The position numbers were made by a program, and so were the translations under genes. This document shows, piece by piece, positions 1 through 12,611 of a stretch of DNA of 64,000 bases. The notes beneath the pieces are model-generated. The model searched no databases. It was not told the DNA's origin and worked only from the letters and a program-made list of their open reading frames with translations. Each line of letters opens with the position of its first letter. Positions within the stretch are counted from its first letter, which is position 1. The stretch lies in the NCBI GenBank assembly GCA_022478985.1, contig JAKSZP010004226.1, positions 51,648-115,647 of the forward strand. The letters are read 5' to 3'. The DNA comes from Massospora cicadina. Taxonomy: Eukaryota; Entomophthoromycota; Entomophthoromycetes; Entomophthorales; Entomophthoraceae.

Positions 1-866
1 TCACTTTTTCTTATAACCCTACCACCATTAACCATCATTGCTTTCTCCAGACAATAAGGAGGAGGCTTGGACCAAATTTTGTTCCCAAACACTATCCCAT
101 TAAACATGTAAACCTCAACCTTATACCAATGACCCAGTCTAATTTAACCAAAATCTCTTGTCTTATTAGCTGAGGTTTTTAATTGGGTGAAACTATTAAA
201 TCATCCAAAATCCAACTTAAAATTTTTTTAAATTCTGAGTATGACACCCAATTCCCACCTCACTTTGATGCCCCAAAAATGGATGTTGAACCATTCCAAA
301 GCAACCATCACCTCACTATCAAAGTGACATCTTCACTTGACCGTTGTCCCCTTCAAAAAGCTTTTGGTAAGACTTTGGATTCTTATGGGGTCTGGATCTT
401 CCACCATCCAAACCAAATTTGCTCTTATAGGTAAAATTGACCTCCTCAATTTGTAATAAAATTCCAAAAAGTTCATCCTGAATGAAGTGGCGGTGGTTGA
501 TAAACTAAAATTCAAAATTACTTTTACCAACTTTGCCACCTTCATCAAGCTCCTTAACGCATGAATCAAAGACAAGCACTATCTTGAAGGATATTTTACC
601 GCCCTTATAGTGGAATGCCTTTCTTACCAGAATCTCTTAAGTGACAGAAAATCACACAATGCAGATGCTCCCATGCCCTTGATCTCCACCTTTTTCCATA
701 TGTTACTCTATGAGTACAAAGAAAAGTAAGTGACCCTGACCCCCTCCCTCTCCACCATGATCAGATAGATGTTTGCAATACCCGCCTAGGTAGTTTTAGT
801 CCTTTTTTTCTTTTTTGCTCAATTTAGTAATTTTGGTCCATATTTTTATTTTATTTAATGTTTATT
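1..866 (+). pseudogene. Decayed copy of the ORF1-only LINE-like retroposon (C-terminal half and 3' tail)
   Basis: Interrupted translation around 510-720 (including the stretches TNFATFIKLLNA and HNADAPMPLISTFFHMLLYEY) aligns by eye with the C-terminal domain of the ORF1-only element at 30,651-32,541 (HSISLFTQLPEAH, YADAPTLWLSALIWYCNQ). The 3' end at about 780-866 also resembles that element's tail: CCCGCCTAGGTAG against CCCACCTGGTTAG, then a GGTCC segment and an AT-rich end. There is no endonuclease or reverse transcriptase, so this is a second copy ending directly after ORF1. Stops are frequent and mixed, so it is old. The left end lies outside the window. Homology is by eye only. Confidence 0.55.
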
Positions 867-1590
867 TTTTCTTGTTATTAAGCTATCATAATATCCATCC
901 CCTGATCAGATTATATCAAATAGATGTATATTTACCTTGAAAAATATATAAAAAAGAAGAGTAGAAAAAAACAAAAATAATTTTACAAATATATCAGATT
1001 GATTAAAATTAACTTATATTTATATGGGAATCAAACCACACATGAGTTAAGATCAAGCTATTATATAACTGAGGACTAACGTAGTCTATAAACACTTATC
1101 TTATATGAAGGGTCACTGATCTAAGAAAGCATCACAAACTAGTGATAGGTCTTCTTTTTCATCTTAAGTCAGATAATTACCAATAATGAAAGCAATATTA
1201 TACCTTATGCACTTATAATCTAGAGATATTACTATAATTTTAACTTCTTTTTCAATGTTACTATACATTTTTTATGAAAGTAAAATTGCTACCTAAATAC
1301 TATTGTGTAAAAAAATTAAATCAGTGTATATGTTATAAGAACATAAAGTGCCAAACACAAGTTCATCTTGTTGTAATACCTAATTGATGCTTTTTATGTT
1401 CAAAAACTAATATTATAATATCAAACCTACTAAAATTAGTTAATATACCAGGGGTTTGGCCATTATCATAGTAACAAACTAAATCTCTAGATAAAATGAA
1501 AATGGAAGACTGTTAAACGGTAGGAAATGATACTTGTTCTAAGGTTTATAATCTTTAAGGTGCATAAACTGTAAGCCTTGAGACCCAACC
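867..1590. other. AT-rich intergenic sequence, nothing recognised
   Basis: Strongly AT-rich with scattered stops in all frames. I see no coding signal, RNA gene, terminal repeat or tandem array. Confidence 0.6.
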
Positions 1591-3300
1591 TCTTATGTTA
1601 GATTGGGAAAAGTTCCCTTTTAGGAAGAAGAAGGGACCTAATGGCCCTGTGGAGCCCTTGGCTCAATTGGGGGACTTGGGCCATGTAGTGGATAAACTTT
1701 GGGTCACTGCATTGGCACCAAAAAAACCCACCACAGTACCCCATTTAGCTGCTTCTGAGCTGATTGGAAAGATAACAGAGGTCTGCAATGAGTTAATGCA
1801 GGCCAGAAGCCTTCCACAGCAGCTTTCCCTCCCTCTGAGCCCCACTCCACCATCATTTATGTCTTTAGTTATAAAAAAATGAGCTCCAAAATTCAGAAAA
1901 GAGCTCTTAAGTCATAAAACTGGGTTTGGGACATGGAATCCAAAATTCTGGGTCCAGAAAAGCCAATCTGAGTCAGAAATCTGCTTCTGGGAAAATTTAA
2001 AAAATCTTTTAAAATTTATTGAAATCAACCCTGGTGGGACCCAATTCAGCCGCACCTTCAATCTGGGTTAATCTGCTTATGTTTGGATCAGTGAGGGTCC
2101 CTCCCTGGCAGATCCATCGCTTACATTGCCAAAGCTTTGGTGACCTGTGTGTAAGAGGATGATGAGGCCCTAAACCCTAACAGAGTACCCTCGAGTATGT
2201 CAGCCATTGCTGCCAAAGAAAACGTATTCCAAGGCCCCTTTTCCCTCTTCTCATATATAAGACAGCTGTCTCTGTAAAGAGTAGTTAGTCCATTCTTTTA
2301 TCTAAGTTTAATAAAGATTTTTTACCCAAAACCCACTCTGCAAGCTCTGCCATTTTCTTTATGATACTTTTGATTAACCCAGCAAAGTATGCAGCTTTCT
2401 GCATCCTAGGGCCAATGGTTGTCAAGTGGGCCCTCCAAACCATCAATCCGGTGGCCCACCAAGTGGGGATTGTGATCCAAGAACTCACAGCCAGCCAATG
2501 ATGCCAATTTGCTGCTTCAGGAGAGTCATCAGATCCACCAAACTCTTCACAGCAACCTGATTTCCATTTGGCATCCAGCAGACCCACTTTGGGATCACCT
2601 CTTAACCCACAAAATAACTGGAGAATTCAGCCTGATTTGCCTTATCAATTCCCTAGTGATTCAGCGCAATTTATGCAGAGTGAGGCCATCTCTGCTAATC
2701 ATGATTCTCCATTTGGAGGTGAGGACTTGCCATCCACACAATTGCAAAATGGAAACATGGCGCCAAATCATCTGGACCATTCTGCTGAGGATCAATCCAG
2801 CCCAAATATATTTGTAAAATCGATCTGCTGCACTAGCAATGCACCTAAGCTTCCTATCCAATCCAAAGACACCCAAGGGGTGTAAGGTGAGGCCCAAGGC
2901 CTCCCAATAGTCAGAGCAAATCAATTCAATTTGATTTGTGAAGCCAATCATCATTTTTGAAAAGTTTGAAAATCTATATGATTTTCAAAAATTTCTAAAT
3001 GATTAAACAGTCCAAAATGGGTGGAATGGCAACCCCAAAAGTCAACAACTGTAAACCCAGGAGGAATGGTCATCCTCTTTGCCTCTTCCACCCTTGGGGG
3101 ATGCCCCAGAAAGACCCGCGGTTGCCTCCATTGCAGCCATTTGGTTTGTTATGGGGGCCTTTGATATGTTTATTAACATTTATTCCCACACCAAAATAAT
3201 AGGAAATCCCTACTACAACTGCTCAGAACTGCTATGCCTTTGGCATTCTGGGCCTTCCACTGGGTTGTTACACACCCAGGTTGGAAGCCCAGTCTTACTT
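1591..3300 (+). mobile_element. Unclassified element, LTR-like leader followed by a gag-like frame
   Basis: This block is less AT-rich than its flanks. It has a TATATAAG box near 2,258 and AATAAAG near 2,310, the spacing of an LTR promoter and poly(A) signal. The outer ends show an imperfect inverted match: GTTAGATTGGG near 1,597 against CCCAGTCTTAC near 3,290. The 5-mer TCTTA occurs at both borders (1,591-1,595 and 3,293-3,297), but the ends do not form a clean TG...CA pair. It could be a truncated LTR element, a TRIM/LARD-like unit or a DNA transposon. Confidence 0.3.
2361..2885 (+). pseudogene. Gag-like or unknown proline/glutamine/asparagine-rich protein, one internal stop
   Basis: Open from ATG 2,361 to 2,885 apart from one TGA at 2,499. 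The N-terminal 45 residues are hydrophobic (AAFCILGPMVVKWAL), followed by a polar P/Q/N/S-rich tail. The ATG follows an LTR-like TATA and poly(A) leader, a position that would suit gag. There is no zinc knuckle or enzymatic motif. The TGA could be a decayed CGA, as elsewhere in the window. Function unknown. Confidence 0.3.
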
Positions 3301-5391
3301 TAATAAGCAGATTCCATGACATAAACTATATTAGAATCCATCAGAAACTTTTATAAATGACTATAATGAATTTTGTATATGTTAATACTTAGTGTAAAAT
3401 AATAAAACTTTATAGAGTCACTGTGAAAGGAGATAATCCTATATTTGGAAAAAGTTTAAACACTGTCACATATGATGCTTAAGTAATCTATGTATGCTAT
3501 GATATTCCAGGATTTAAAAATAAACCATTACTGTTATCTATAAAGATAACTTTTTTTATAATATTTCATATAATAAAAAATGCTATACAAGTTAAGATAA
3601 AGATTTAACTACTGGCCATTTTTGCACAAGATCCTTTCTATATAAAACTATTTGATTTAGTTGACAATTAAAGAAATTCTAAAGGTGAACATTCAAAATT
3701 GGGATAAAACTTTATGTGTTTCACACTTTCATGAATGTAGCCACAGTTAAACCATCTGGTAATTTTTCAACCTCTGGAAAATTATAGGAAGTGCTGGCCA
3801 AAGTCCAAAATGTAAGGTTTAAATCACACAATGTAGAAAAGGATTTTGCTGATACTTAAAAAGAGATTAAAAAGGTAAGTGCATTGATAATGAGAATTTT
3901 TACCCATTATTCTATAAAAAGGTTACAACATACTAGGATATAAAAGGGGGTCTCCAAATAAATTTATAAAAGGGGGACTTAAACAAACAGACTACCCAAT
4001 ATGACCGCCACAATTCTGCACCACCAACTTTACTAACAATTTTAAATATACAAAAAGGCAAGTACCAACTAGTGAACACATGCTTTAATTGTGAGAAGAA
4101 TCTGAGATTTACAATGGGCTAGTAATCTTCCTGAACAGGAGAGAATCACTGTGAGACAAAGTGCCCGCATCAGGATCTTTGCAAAAGGACTCTGAAAAGA
4201 GAGATGAATTAGAGATGCGCCTGTCCTGGAATTCCTGATGAGTAATTTGAAGGCGCTCCACTGTTTTTTATTTTAATCAATTTTTTGTCTATTTTAAGAA
4301 CATAAAAATCTACTTTATTTAATGTATTAGACATTCTATTCACAAAGAATTATTTTTTCATTTTATTTCTTAATGAAGATCTCCAGTAAATAGTCTGAGA
4401 TAAGTTTTGAGTAAAATTGAAAATAATCATTCCTGGAATCTACTTGTAAAAGGCACTCATAAAACATCTTCTTGTTAAAATTGATCTATGCAACTAAGAG
4501 TTCAAACTAGTCTCCATTTATTTTTGTAGAAGAAGCTAATGTATGAAACAATGCAGAAGCAATATTAGAGTGGCTAAAATGAGGATTGTTCAGGACAATA
4601 ATTACCTCTGGTTCTACTTTGGTGTTAGATCTGTATTACTCACAAGCTCCATTCAGCAATTCAATTTCATCTTTTGCTAAGTCAAGTGAACAAGGATAAA
4701 TAGTTGAATTTGGCGCTCACAACATGGGTGACACCATCAGAAGACATGAGTGCATATAGTTTAAATAGTTATGAAATAGATGGTGCCAAGAACATGATTT
4801 TACCATGGTGAATGCTATTACAAACTTTTGGCAATGGAAGGGGAAGCCATAATAGCAAGAATTCTAACTAGAAAGCAGAAATGATGAGCTGCAGTTCTAA
4901 CTTTAGTGGTTTTCAGATGCAGCCCAATGACCTGCACAACCAATACATTAATGCTTAGTGAATCCTCTTCTATTAGAATCAGTCTACGTTGAAGAAACTT
5001 GAATATTAAGTTCTAATCCTTGAGAATTAAATGAAAGAATATACAAACCCTAAATGAGTTTATAAATTTTTGGACTAAATTGAATAACTCATTAACAATA
5101 TAGCTTTAAGTGTAAAAGATTTAGAATCACAATTGCAAGCCAGGTCACATATTTATAAAATTACATCAAGAGAAGGAACCTGTTGGGAACACCAATCCTA
5201 GAAACTCAAAAAAAAAGCATGCAGCCCCCTTAGACACAGTGACCTGGTAATGAGGACGTAACTTTGAGCATTATTTTAAGAAAATTTCTACTTCTAGGAA
5301 GGGAAATATCATGGGACTTTTGCAAAACTTTAATAACATGATGTATGATGTAAGTGACTGTAGGAGGCTAACCACATCAAAGCTTTTATGA
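3301..5391. other. AT-rich sequence, no gene recognised
   Basis: No sustained coding frame. At about 4,711 the string TTGGCGCTCACAACATGG recalls the leader directly after the Gypsy-A 5' LTR (ATGGCGCTCATGG at 41,026), so part of this stretch may be a decayed Gypsy leader. I cannot support more. Confidence 0.4.
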
Positions 5392-6215
5392 GTTGCATTA
5401 GATTCTGGCAGTTGACTCAAAAATTAATACTTTAAATAAACTATTGATTCTGATAGATTACTTCACTTGACAGATCACTTAATTCTTCCAAACTATCAAC
5501 ATAATCTGATATATTTGTTCAACTCAGACCTCTTTATGCCCTATACTGAGTTTGATTACTTCCTGTTTAGTGATTTAAGTTATAGCTATAATTTTATAAT
5601 GATTGATGCGTGAATATGGGGCTACTGGGTGCAACAAGTGGGGTTTATAGCATTAACTAAATTCTACCTTAACTTTAAATCAATATACTAATTTAATACT
5701 ATGAATAAAGACAATTTAGGGGTGCCTGTTAGATGAAACTTGTTAAAATAACCACTTAGACTTAGATAGACCAAACCTAGCGTTACTAGTGCTGTTGTAA
5801 GGCCTGCTGAAATTTTGCTTAGTTGTATATCAAGTATCAAATTCTATTTCTTTTTCCTTTATTTATTATTTTTGTCTTATATAATGTAGCTTTAATTAGA
5901 CTGATATTGGGGTAAATCAACATCCAATTAGTGCCAATATTGCACCTAAAATCCTCACAATTATAAAAAACACTTTTTTCTACAAATGGGTTATATTGAA
6001 TGTTACTCTTTATTAAGCCAATTTTAGGCCAATATGGCTTGTACAAGATATTCATATACTTTACCATGACCATTGAAAAATTGGTATGAATGAGCCCATC
6101 TAATTGATAAGTATGTCCAGGGTATGTCTTCAAAGTATATATATACTAGCGCTTGGACAACTAGTAAATTATCTCAAAATTATCTTATATATCTTATAAT
6201 TCACTTTCTTTTATG
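5392..6215 (+). repeat. LTR family C, copy 1 (decayed)
   Basis: The start (GATTCTGGCAGTTGACTC at 5,401) matches the family-C starts at 51,038 and 16,505. About 735 bp on comes the promoter-like block TATATATACTAGCGCTTGG (6,136), matching TATAAATACTGGCGCTTGG at 52,675. The block at about 5,900-5,960, ending AAATCCTCACA, matches about 22,995-23,056. Order and spacing agree between copies, so this is a real repeat family. The borders are approximate and no TSD was found. Confidence 0.55.
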
Positions 6216-6216
6216 T

Positions 6217-7559
6217 ACCGTTGTTGTAGCTCAGTTCATAGTAAGAGTATCTTACAAGTGACCCCAAAAGGAATAATGATCTTGGGTTATTGCTTGTATA
6301 TGTAAGAAGTTCCCTAAATTAATAAAAAAATTTAGAAGAGACTAAAAGACCAAATAATTTGTGTTTTGCCCTTTGAGCTTCAGAACGTTAAGAGTACTAA
6401 AGACAATTAAACATACTGAGGGTATTGGCAGAGCTATCTTCCCTACTTGAAAAGCAGGAATTAGTTTTTATAGGTGAGATTTTTATACTCAAAGCTCTCC
6501 TGTTAAGTTGTAAATTTTAGCATTATCAACTGTGAGATTAATAGACTAATATACACTCAAACCCATTATACACGCCCTAATATGAATCAACTACACCAGA
6601 AACATAATTTTTAGAAAGTATGGTGATTATGAGATGAAGATGAGTGATATTAAGATCAATGTTTCTAAACGGGGTTTCCAGATTTGACAGAATTCTAAAA
6701 AAGATTGAGAGCTAACAAAGGAGCTACCAAAAAGCTGTTTTTCTAAAAGATGACTAGCAGAAAATGTGTCAGCAATTATGGAGTGGTATGGATAAAATTA
6801 AATTACAAAGCAGGAAAAATTATTTTATATGGAACCTCAGGCCCAAAACAACCCCATAAAATTTTAATCCTCCATATAAAATGATATCACTCAAGTGTTA
6901 GTATGCCCTTCAGTAATTTAGAATTAAATAAAAAAACTGTATCTTTTAATTCAGAATAAAATCCAAACAATGGTGGGAAAACCTCTGATAAAAAGCTCTT
7001 GTCTCAGGTTATGACAATATACTTATGCCAGACACCGCAAATAACTCACAAGGTTTCACTTTGATAAACAATTCTCTAAGCCACACTAATGATAGAAAAG
7101 CACTGCCTATCATACTACAGAATTAATCAAGACAAATTTTAACCAATTGTATTGTCAAAAGTTAATGATTAAGGTCTTATGACATAATTGTCCCTGTATG
7201 ATTTTTGTAAAGATAATAAAGCTCAAAGTCAACTGTGATGATCAAGTATTATATGGCATAGTAGAACACTGAAGTTGTCTCTTTACCAACTTCTTAGATA
7301 AAAGAACCAATAGTTTCCCTTTTAAAAGATATGGCTTGATTTAATTGGATTATAACCTAGAAAAAATGACTATTCTGTCAGCTTTAGATACAGTTGTCCA
7401 AAAAAGAGGCCAGATATAAGATGAAATAATCTTAAGTCTAAGTGTAACATAAAAATCTTTCTATGCATGATTAATTATTATTGCCAATTTGTTGTCAATT
7501 TTTCACAGCTTTAGAAACCATTTTTTTATATACTCAAGGATAAGGTCCTTTTTGACTGT
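6217..7559. other. Degenerate sequence with a weak tRNA-like start, otherwise unassigned
   Basis: At 6,224-6,260 there is a plausible pol III box A (GTAGCTCAGTTCATAG) and a GGGTTATTGC remnant near 6,283 where box B would lie, followed by an AT-rich tail. It may be a decayed tRNA-derived SINE. The remainder is AT-rich and stop-filled; some could be decayed internal Gypsy sequence, given the family-C LTR before it and the Gypsy pol after it. Confidence 0.25.
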
Positions 7560-9160
7560 AATTAGCCTAGTAAAAACATTTTATCAGCTTTGTTTGGTAC
7601 TATTGGTGGCCCCATTCATATGCTATATGGACTTCAATTGAAAGTTTAATACAAGACTGAAATGTCTCTCACAGCAATTTTTGCCATGTTGTCTCAAATG
7701 GAGAAGATGGTTAAGAACCTCCTGCCGCCTTTTTGGTTGAACATTAAATGTACACAAGAGGAATTCACAATGATGAAATGGGAATGTCTGGTGGTCATAT
7801 ATATGCCTAATAGCAATCTTATTTACCTTCCTGGCGCCCAATTTATTGTTGAAAACAACAATGCGTCCCTAAGCTTATTGAACAACATTAGGATCCTGGT
7901 GTTAATTTGGCTCACTATGCATTGAAGTTGCAAGCTTATAACCACATGAATAAGAATCATGAAGAGCAAAGCATCATTATGACAATTGATTATTATGTTT
8001 ACCCAATGTTTCTACACTTAGTTAGCGACTGTTTGACTGTACTAAAGATGATCAGTGGAAAGTTTCAAGATGATCTAAAGTTTTCCCATAATATTCTGGA
8101 GCTATAAATAACTATAATCAAAAACAAAACACTTTAAATGATCATAGAATGAAGAAGATATATTTTTCTAAGATCATCAACCTGAATGGACAATATAATG
8201 ATCACTTATAATGCCATAGGCATGGTGGTTTCTAAAAGATGCAAGAGCACCTAAAGCAGAAATACTTTAAGTCAATGCATTTCAACATCCAGGAAACTCT
8301 GGATTTCTATGTGGAGTGTCAAGGCAATAAGCCATTCCAAAAAAACACTTTCTGTCTGCTTGTTTAGTCCAAGGTTCCTTGGCACACCATTTCATTTTGA
8401 AGTCATCTACCCTCCTAATAGCTACTCAAGAGACAAATGCATGATAGTAGCTACTGATCATCTGACAAATTGGGTCAAAACCATGGCTATTTGGGAAGCA
8501 GGGGCATTGACTACCACCAATTTTGTTATTAAAAACTTACATAAGCACGGGTTTTGCAATTTATATTGATGTATAATAGAATTAATTTCACCGCCCCTGT
8601 CCTTAAAAAGCTCAACTAGTTAATAGAAGTAAGAAGCTTGCTTTTTCAATTCTAGAATTCTGGAACCAATGGTATGTTTGAACAACTAAATTAGATGCTG
8701 GTGAATGCCATCCAAAAATTAGCATCAAAAAACCATTTGTATGAACCAACTCCTATATTAAGTCATATCTGTTTACAATATCTATCATTCAGCTACCAGG
8801 ATGTCACTTTTAAAGTTATTATATGGACGACACCTTGCCCTACAGTTACTGCTATACTTGGTCCTGGTTGATCCTGGTGAAAATAACTATCCTTAATATG
8901 TTAAGATCCTTGTTAATACTCTAATCAAGTTGCAATCTCAGGCCTTAAATGATTGTCTTAATATGATATAGGATTGTGATGTGCTGGACAATTGCCCTCA
9001 TAGCTTCAAAATAAGAATTTTTGGGTCAAAATCGGCCAAAAGGGGAAAATATTGGACATTTAAATTTTGTGATGATAATATGTGCAATTTAAATAATACT
9101 AATGATTTTATCAGCCAAAAGATCCTGGCCAATTTTTGGTGGAACCCTGCAAATTAGTAA
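7560..9160 (+). pseudogene. Decayed Ty3/Gypsy pol: RNase H and integrase remnants
   Basis: Translation at 7,662-7,925 (MKWECLVVIYMPNSN, LPGAQFIVENNNASL) follows the Gypsy-A RNase H (TERECLAVIYACKKF, HGTKFQVVTDHSSL). Translation at 8,309-8,569 (MIVATDHLTNWVKTMAIWEAG, NFVIKNLHKHGF) follows its integrase core (IIVAIDHLTKWVEAKAI, KFIMDNIIYKHG). A third match at about 8,870-8,960 (NNYP, LVNTLIKLQSQA) corresponds to NNYVEQLAKTLIKLQLEA. Order and orientation are preserved. Stops include TAA, TAG and TGA, so the copy is old. It probably belongs with the family-C LTR upstream. Gag, protease and most of the RT are not visible. Confidence 0.75.
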
Positions 9161-10127
9161 GCTCTTTTACAAATACCAAACGGGCAAATAGCACGAAGTT
9201 GGGAAATCAAAGTGCCCTGACCATGCGAGGGAACCTAGTGAGTCCATTGATGTGTTTCTCCCCAGGTCACGCCCAGTTTCAAGCAAACACCTAAGCATTG
9301 ACCACCCCATTTTATAGGCTTGACGGAGGTCCCAAAAGGTGCAATAAGTTTAGCTTATGAGGATTGGATGAAATATATTAAATCATTACCCCACAAATAT
9401 GTTTTGCCAAAAATTGATTCCCTAACCGTTGTTCAGCCAAAGTGAAGCAAGTTTTCTGAGCTTCAATAGGCTAATTTCACATATTTCTTATTCAGATCAT
9501 ACTAAGCTATTCTGAATTTGCCAACTAAATCCCTTCAACCCTTGATATTATTTAGATAATGAATGGTAAGATATCAAGAGGGTTTGTTTTCCTTTCCCGC
9601 ACTCCCACTAATAAAAACATATAAAACCAGCCTTTTGTTTTATTAGTGTTTTTAGCTTTGATATAAAGAATTTGTTTGTAGAATCCAGAGGCCACAAGCA
9701 CCAGTGAGCAACAACTTGATGGATTCCCACATCATGAAAGATATATGAAAAATCACTATTAATTGTCTTATTCTATAAATAGGCAATGTGCTTTTTGTAA
9801 TATTTACAATTAGACCAATTTTAGAAGTTTAGCCATGTCTGTATAGGACCCTTTGATTTATTATAAAGCACCTAACTTCTCTTATACAAATAAGAAGGTT
9901 AGTCTGTCCATTTATGCAATTGTGTCCATGCAAAATTTTTCCATGGATTATTAAGATGACTGATATAAAAAGTAAACTTTATCAGTTACTAATATATATA
10001 TTAAATATAACTAAAAAATGTAATAAATTTGGATATAAATATAATAAATAAAATCATTTTTCACTTTTGAGGATGGAAGGATAATCAGGCTTTACATAAT
10101 CAGTAATTTGGCCCATTTTAACTAGTC
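9161..10127. other. Unassigned, slightly GC-richer segment then AT-rich sequence
   Basis: About 9,170-9,330 is richer in G+C and has a few CpGs. CATATAAAACC at 9,618 could be an LTR TATA region, but I found no second copy in the window. No coding frame. Confidence 0.35.
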
Positions 10128-10359
10128 AGGACGCTGGACAACACTTATCTCTTTCTGCTAAGCATCACTTTTCAAAAATCAATTCAGCCTGAAATTTAGC
10201 TCCACTAAAGAGATTTACAAAATTATTAGCAAATATGGTGTCAACCCCACAAAAGAACCCGCAGGCTATGCCAAACGAGCCAGCACCACCCCCAAATGAA
10301 GCAACCCTCGGTTACCCACCTCAGGGTCAACCAGAATCACCCACTCTCAAGAAGCAGCC

Positions 10360-12574
10360 ATGAAAGCAGGCACCACCCCCCAGCCTGGAGCTACTTCAAC
10401 TAGCGCCAGTTCACCTGATCACACTTATGCAACCTGCACGCCTAACAGCTCTGTGTGCGCTGCCTCCCACCAACCTGCTGGGCCCCCTTCAACCAAGGAG
10501 GCCATCACCCACGCTGTTTTAATGGCGTCTGCTCAGTTGAATGCAACTCAGCCCATCCAGGCATTCACCTCCCCCATTGTGTCAGCTAATTCAGCCCCAT
10601 CTATTATTGCTGACGCCGTGTCTCTGGCTCCATCCATGAGGGGCGATACCCAGCTACCTGGCCCCCAAACCCTCAGATGTAAGGTTGGATTAGCCGCACA
10701 TTCTGGTTCACTAAGCACCAATTTGGGACAATCTACTCTTCCCAATGAGGATTCAAATGGTTCGGATTTTGGAACTTCACACCACTTCCAATCTCACCCG
10801 TCCCAGTTAAACCCCATAATTGGCACTTCTCAAGTTGGCACTTTATCTCCATATGCTGAAAATGACCAATTCACCAATCAGCCAGTGAGTTTTGCCCACA
10901 AAATCATAGCAAATACTCGGGCTGAATTTACCCAAATAGATTGGGATGGTGATGAAACATCGCCCTCCTCCCAATTGGCTGGAGTTAATTCCAATCTGGA
11001 TGGTCCTCCCCAATTTAGCGAGGCCCAACAATCCGCCCCTCAATTTAATATGACGCCAGCAACTGCTGTAACATTCCAGCAACAAGGGAACTCCGCAAAC
11101 TTGTTCAAACCACCAGCTCACACTCAACCTGCGATTGCAGCCCAAAGCAAACACAAACATACCAAAGGAGCCACTGGGGCGTGGCAAAAACCTCTGGCAC
11201 CAACGCTACCCAAAGCTGATCCCCGTGAAGTGGCGTTTATTGCTGATGTTAAGAAGAAATGGGCAGAAACTAGAGCGCAAAAAGCTCTACCTCGCTCAAC
11301 CCTCTCCCACACAATTCACCTTTATTATGGGCATAACCCTGTTGAATTCTATACAGAGGATTACTTCTCATACTTTGCAGCGATTGCGGAGACATTCCCA
11401 ATTAACACCACCATCCATGAATCAGTGGAGGGCCACTACATCGATGTGGGCTTCACTGAAGCTGCCCTTGCTGACCATGCTGCCACCCTCCAGGTCACTA
11501 TTCCACGTGGATCTCTTCACATCTCCCGCACACGCTCTCACCTGGAGAAAATTTCATGGGTTACTTTTTCCAACCTACCAACGAATGTTGATCCTGAGTC
11601 TTAAACTGGCACTCCATCGTGGTTTAATGGAGTTTGGGTCTGTTCTTTCAGTGGACTTTAGCGTCCCCTCTTACTATGCTCCCACTCAAAGAGCTCGCAC
11701 TGCTAGGGCGTCGTTCATCCCCTCCCCCACTGTATCCCGCAACATTGAGGTTATTCCTCGTGTGGCGGTAGTTGGGGCATGCCCTGAGATCTTTTTTGTT
11801 GACCATGATCAGGCGCGCCCCGGTGTTCATGGTGTAACGCCCTTGGACACTTGTATAGTGGCTGCACAGCTCGAAAACAAGCCCTCTTAGCCACCACCCA
11901 GGGGCCTAAACCAGGCCAAAAACGATCCCACGTGGCCGCAGCAGCAATTCCACAACCCACACAATGGGTTCCCATTCAAGGCCTGTCCCCTGAGGCCTTA
12001 CGCCTAGCAGTTGAAACAGCTAACCCCACTATTGGTATGGGATACCTTCGCGCTCATGCCCCCTTCCAGTGGGCACCCCCTCCAATCTCCCAGAGTCAAC
12101 TCCCTCTCTCACCAAGCGCAAGGCATCTCCCACAGGGTGCCCCTCGTCAGCCACCCCCACTCAGGGCTCCGCGGCACCCCCACCAACCTCCACCAGCGAT
12201 TTATCGCATCAACCCTCAGCTCTAATGGAGCTATGCCCACCATCATGGACTGGCAACCCGCGGCCTGCAGTAGAAGTGCCACCTCAAAGAGTCCTACCCC
12301 AACCCCACAGTCCATTTCATGCGGATCCTTTGCAGTGTTGGAGGAAGTGAATATGGACTCAGACTCATCAAATGGGGACACCGCGGAGGTCACCATTGAG
12401 CGCCTACAGGTTCTTCCCCTGCAACAGAGCGGGGGCAGCATCCTAGACTGGCTTACTGGGTCCTCCGCCCCCCACCCTCTCCTTCACCTCAGAACCCTCG
12501 ACGCTCCTCACAGATTGCAGCTAATAGTCAAGCTAAAGGACTCAAAACTAGCCGCCTCACAGCAGCAGGTCTAA
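10360..12574 (+). pseudogene. LINE-A ORF1 (Gag-like nucleic-acid-binding protein), frameshifted
   Basis: The main frame runs from 10,360 to 11,604 (about 414 aa). It is a long S/T/P/Q-rich region followed from about residue 310 by a folded part (TIHLYYGHNP, SYFAAIAETFP). A frame change near 11,600 continues it as KLALHRGLMEFGSVLSVDF to about 11,850. The old copy at 36,000-36,530 has the same two blocks joined (LKLALHCSLMEFGFVLMVD), which confirms the frameshift. Later frames to 12,574 are proline-rich and end near FAVLEEVNMDSDSS. An earlier ATG at 10,235 is open but stops at TGA 10,361. ORF1 proteins of this type coat the LINE RNA. A zinc knuckle is possible near 11,850 but too degraded to call. 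Confidence 0.75.
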
Positions 12575-12611
12575 GCGCTGGCAACCCCCCAGGACATGGA
12601 GGGGAACAGCT

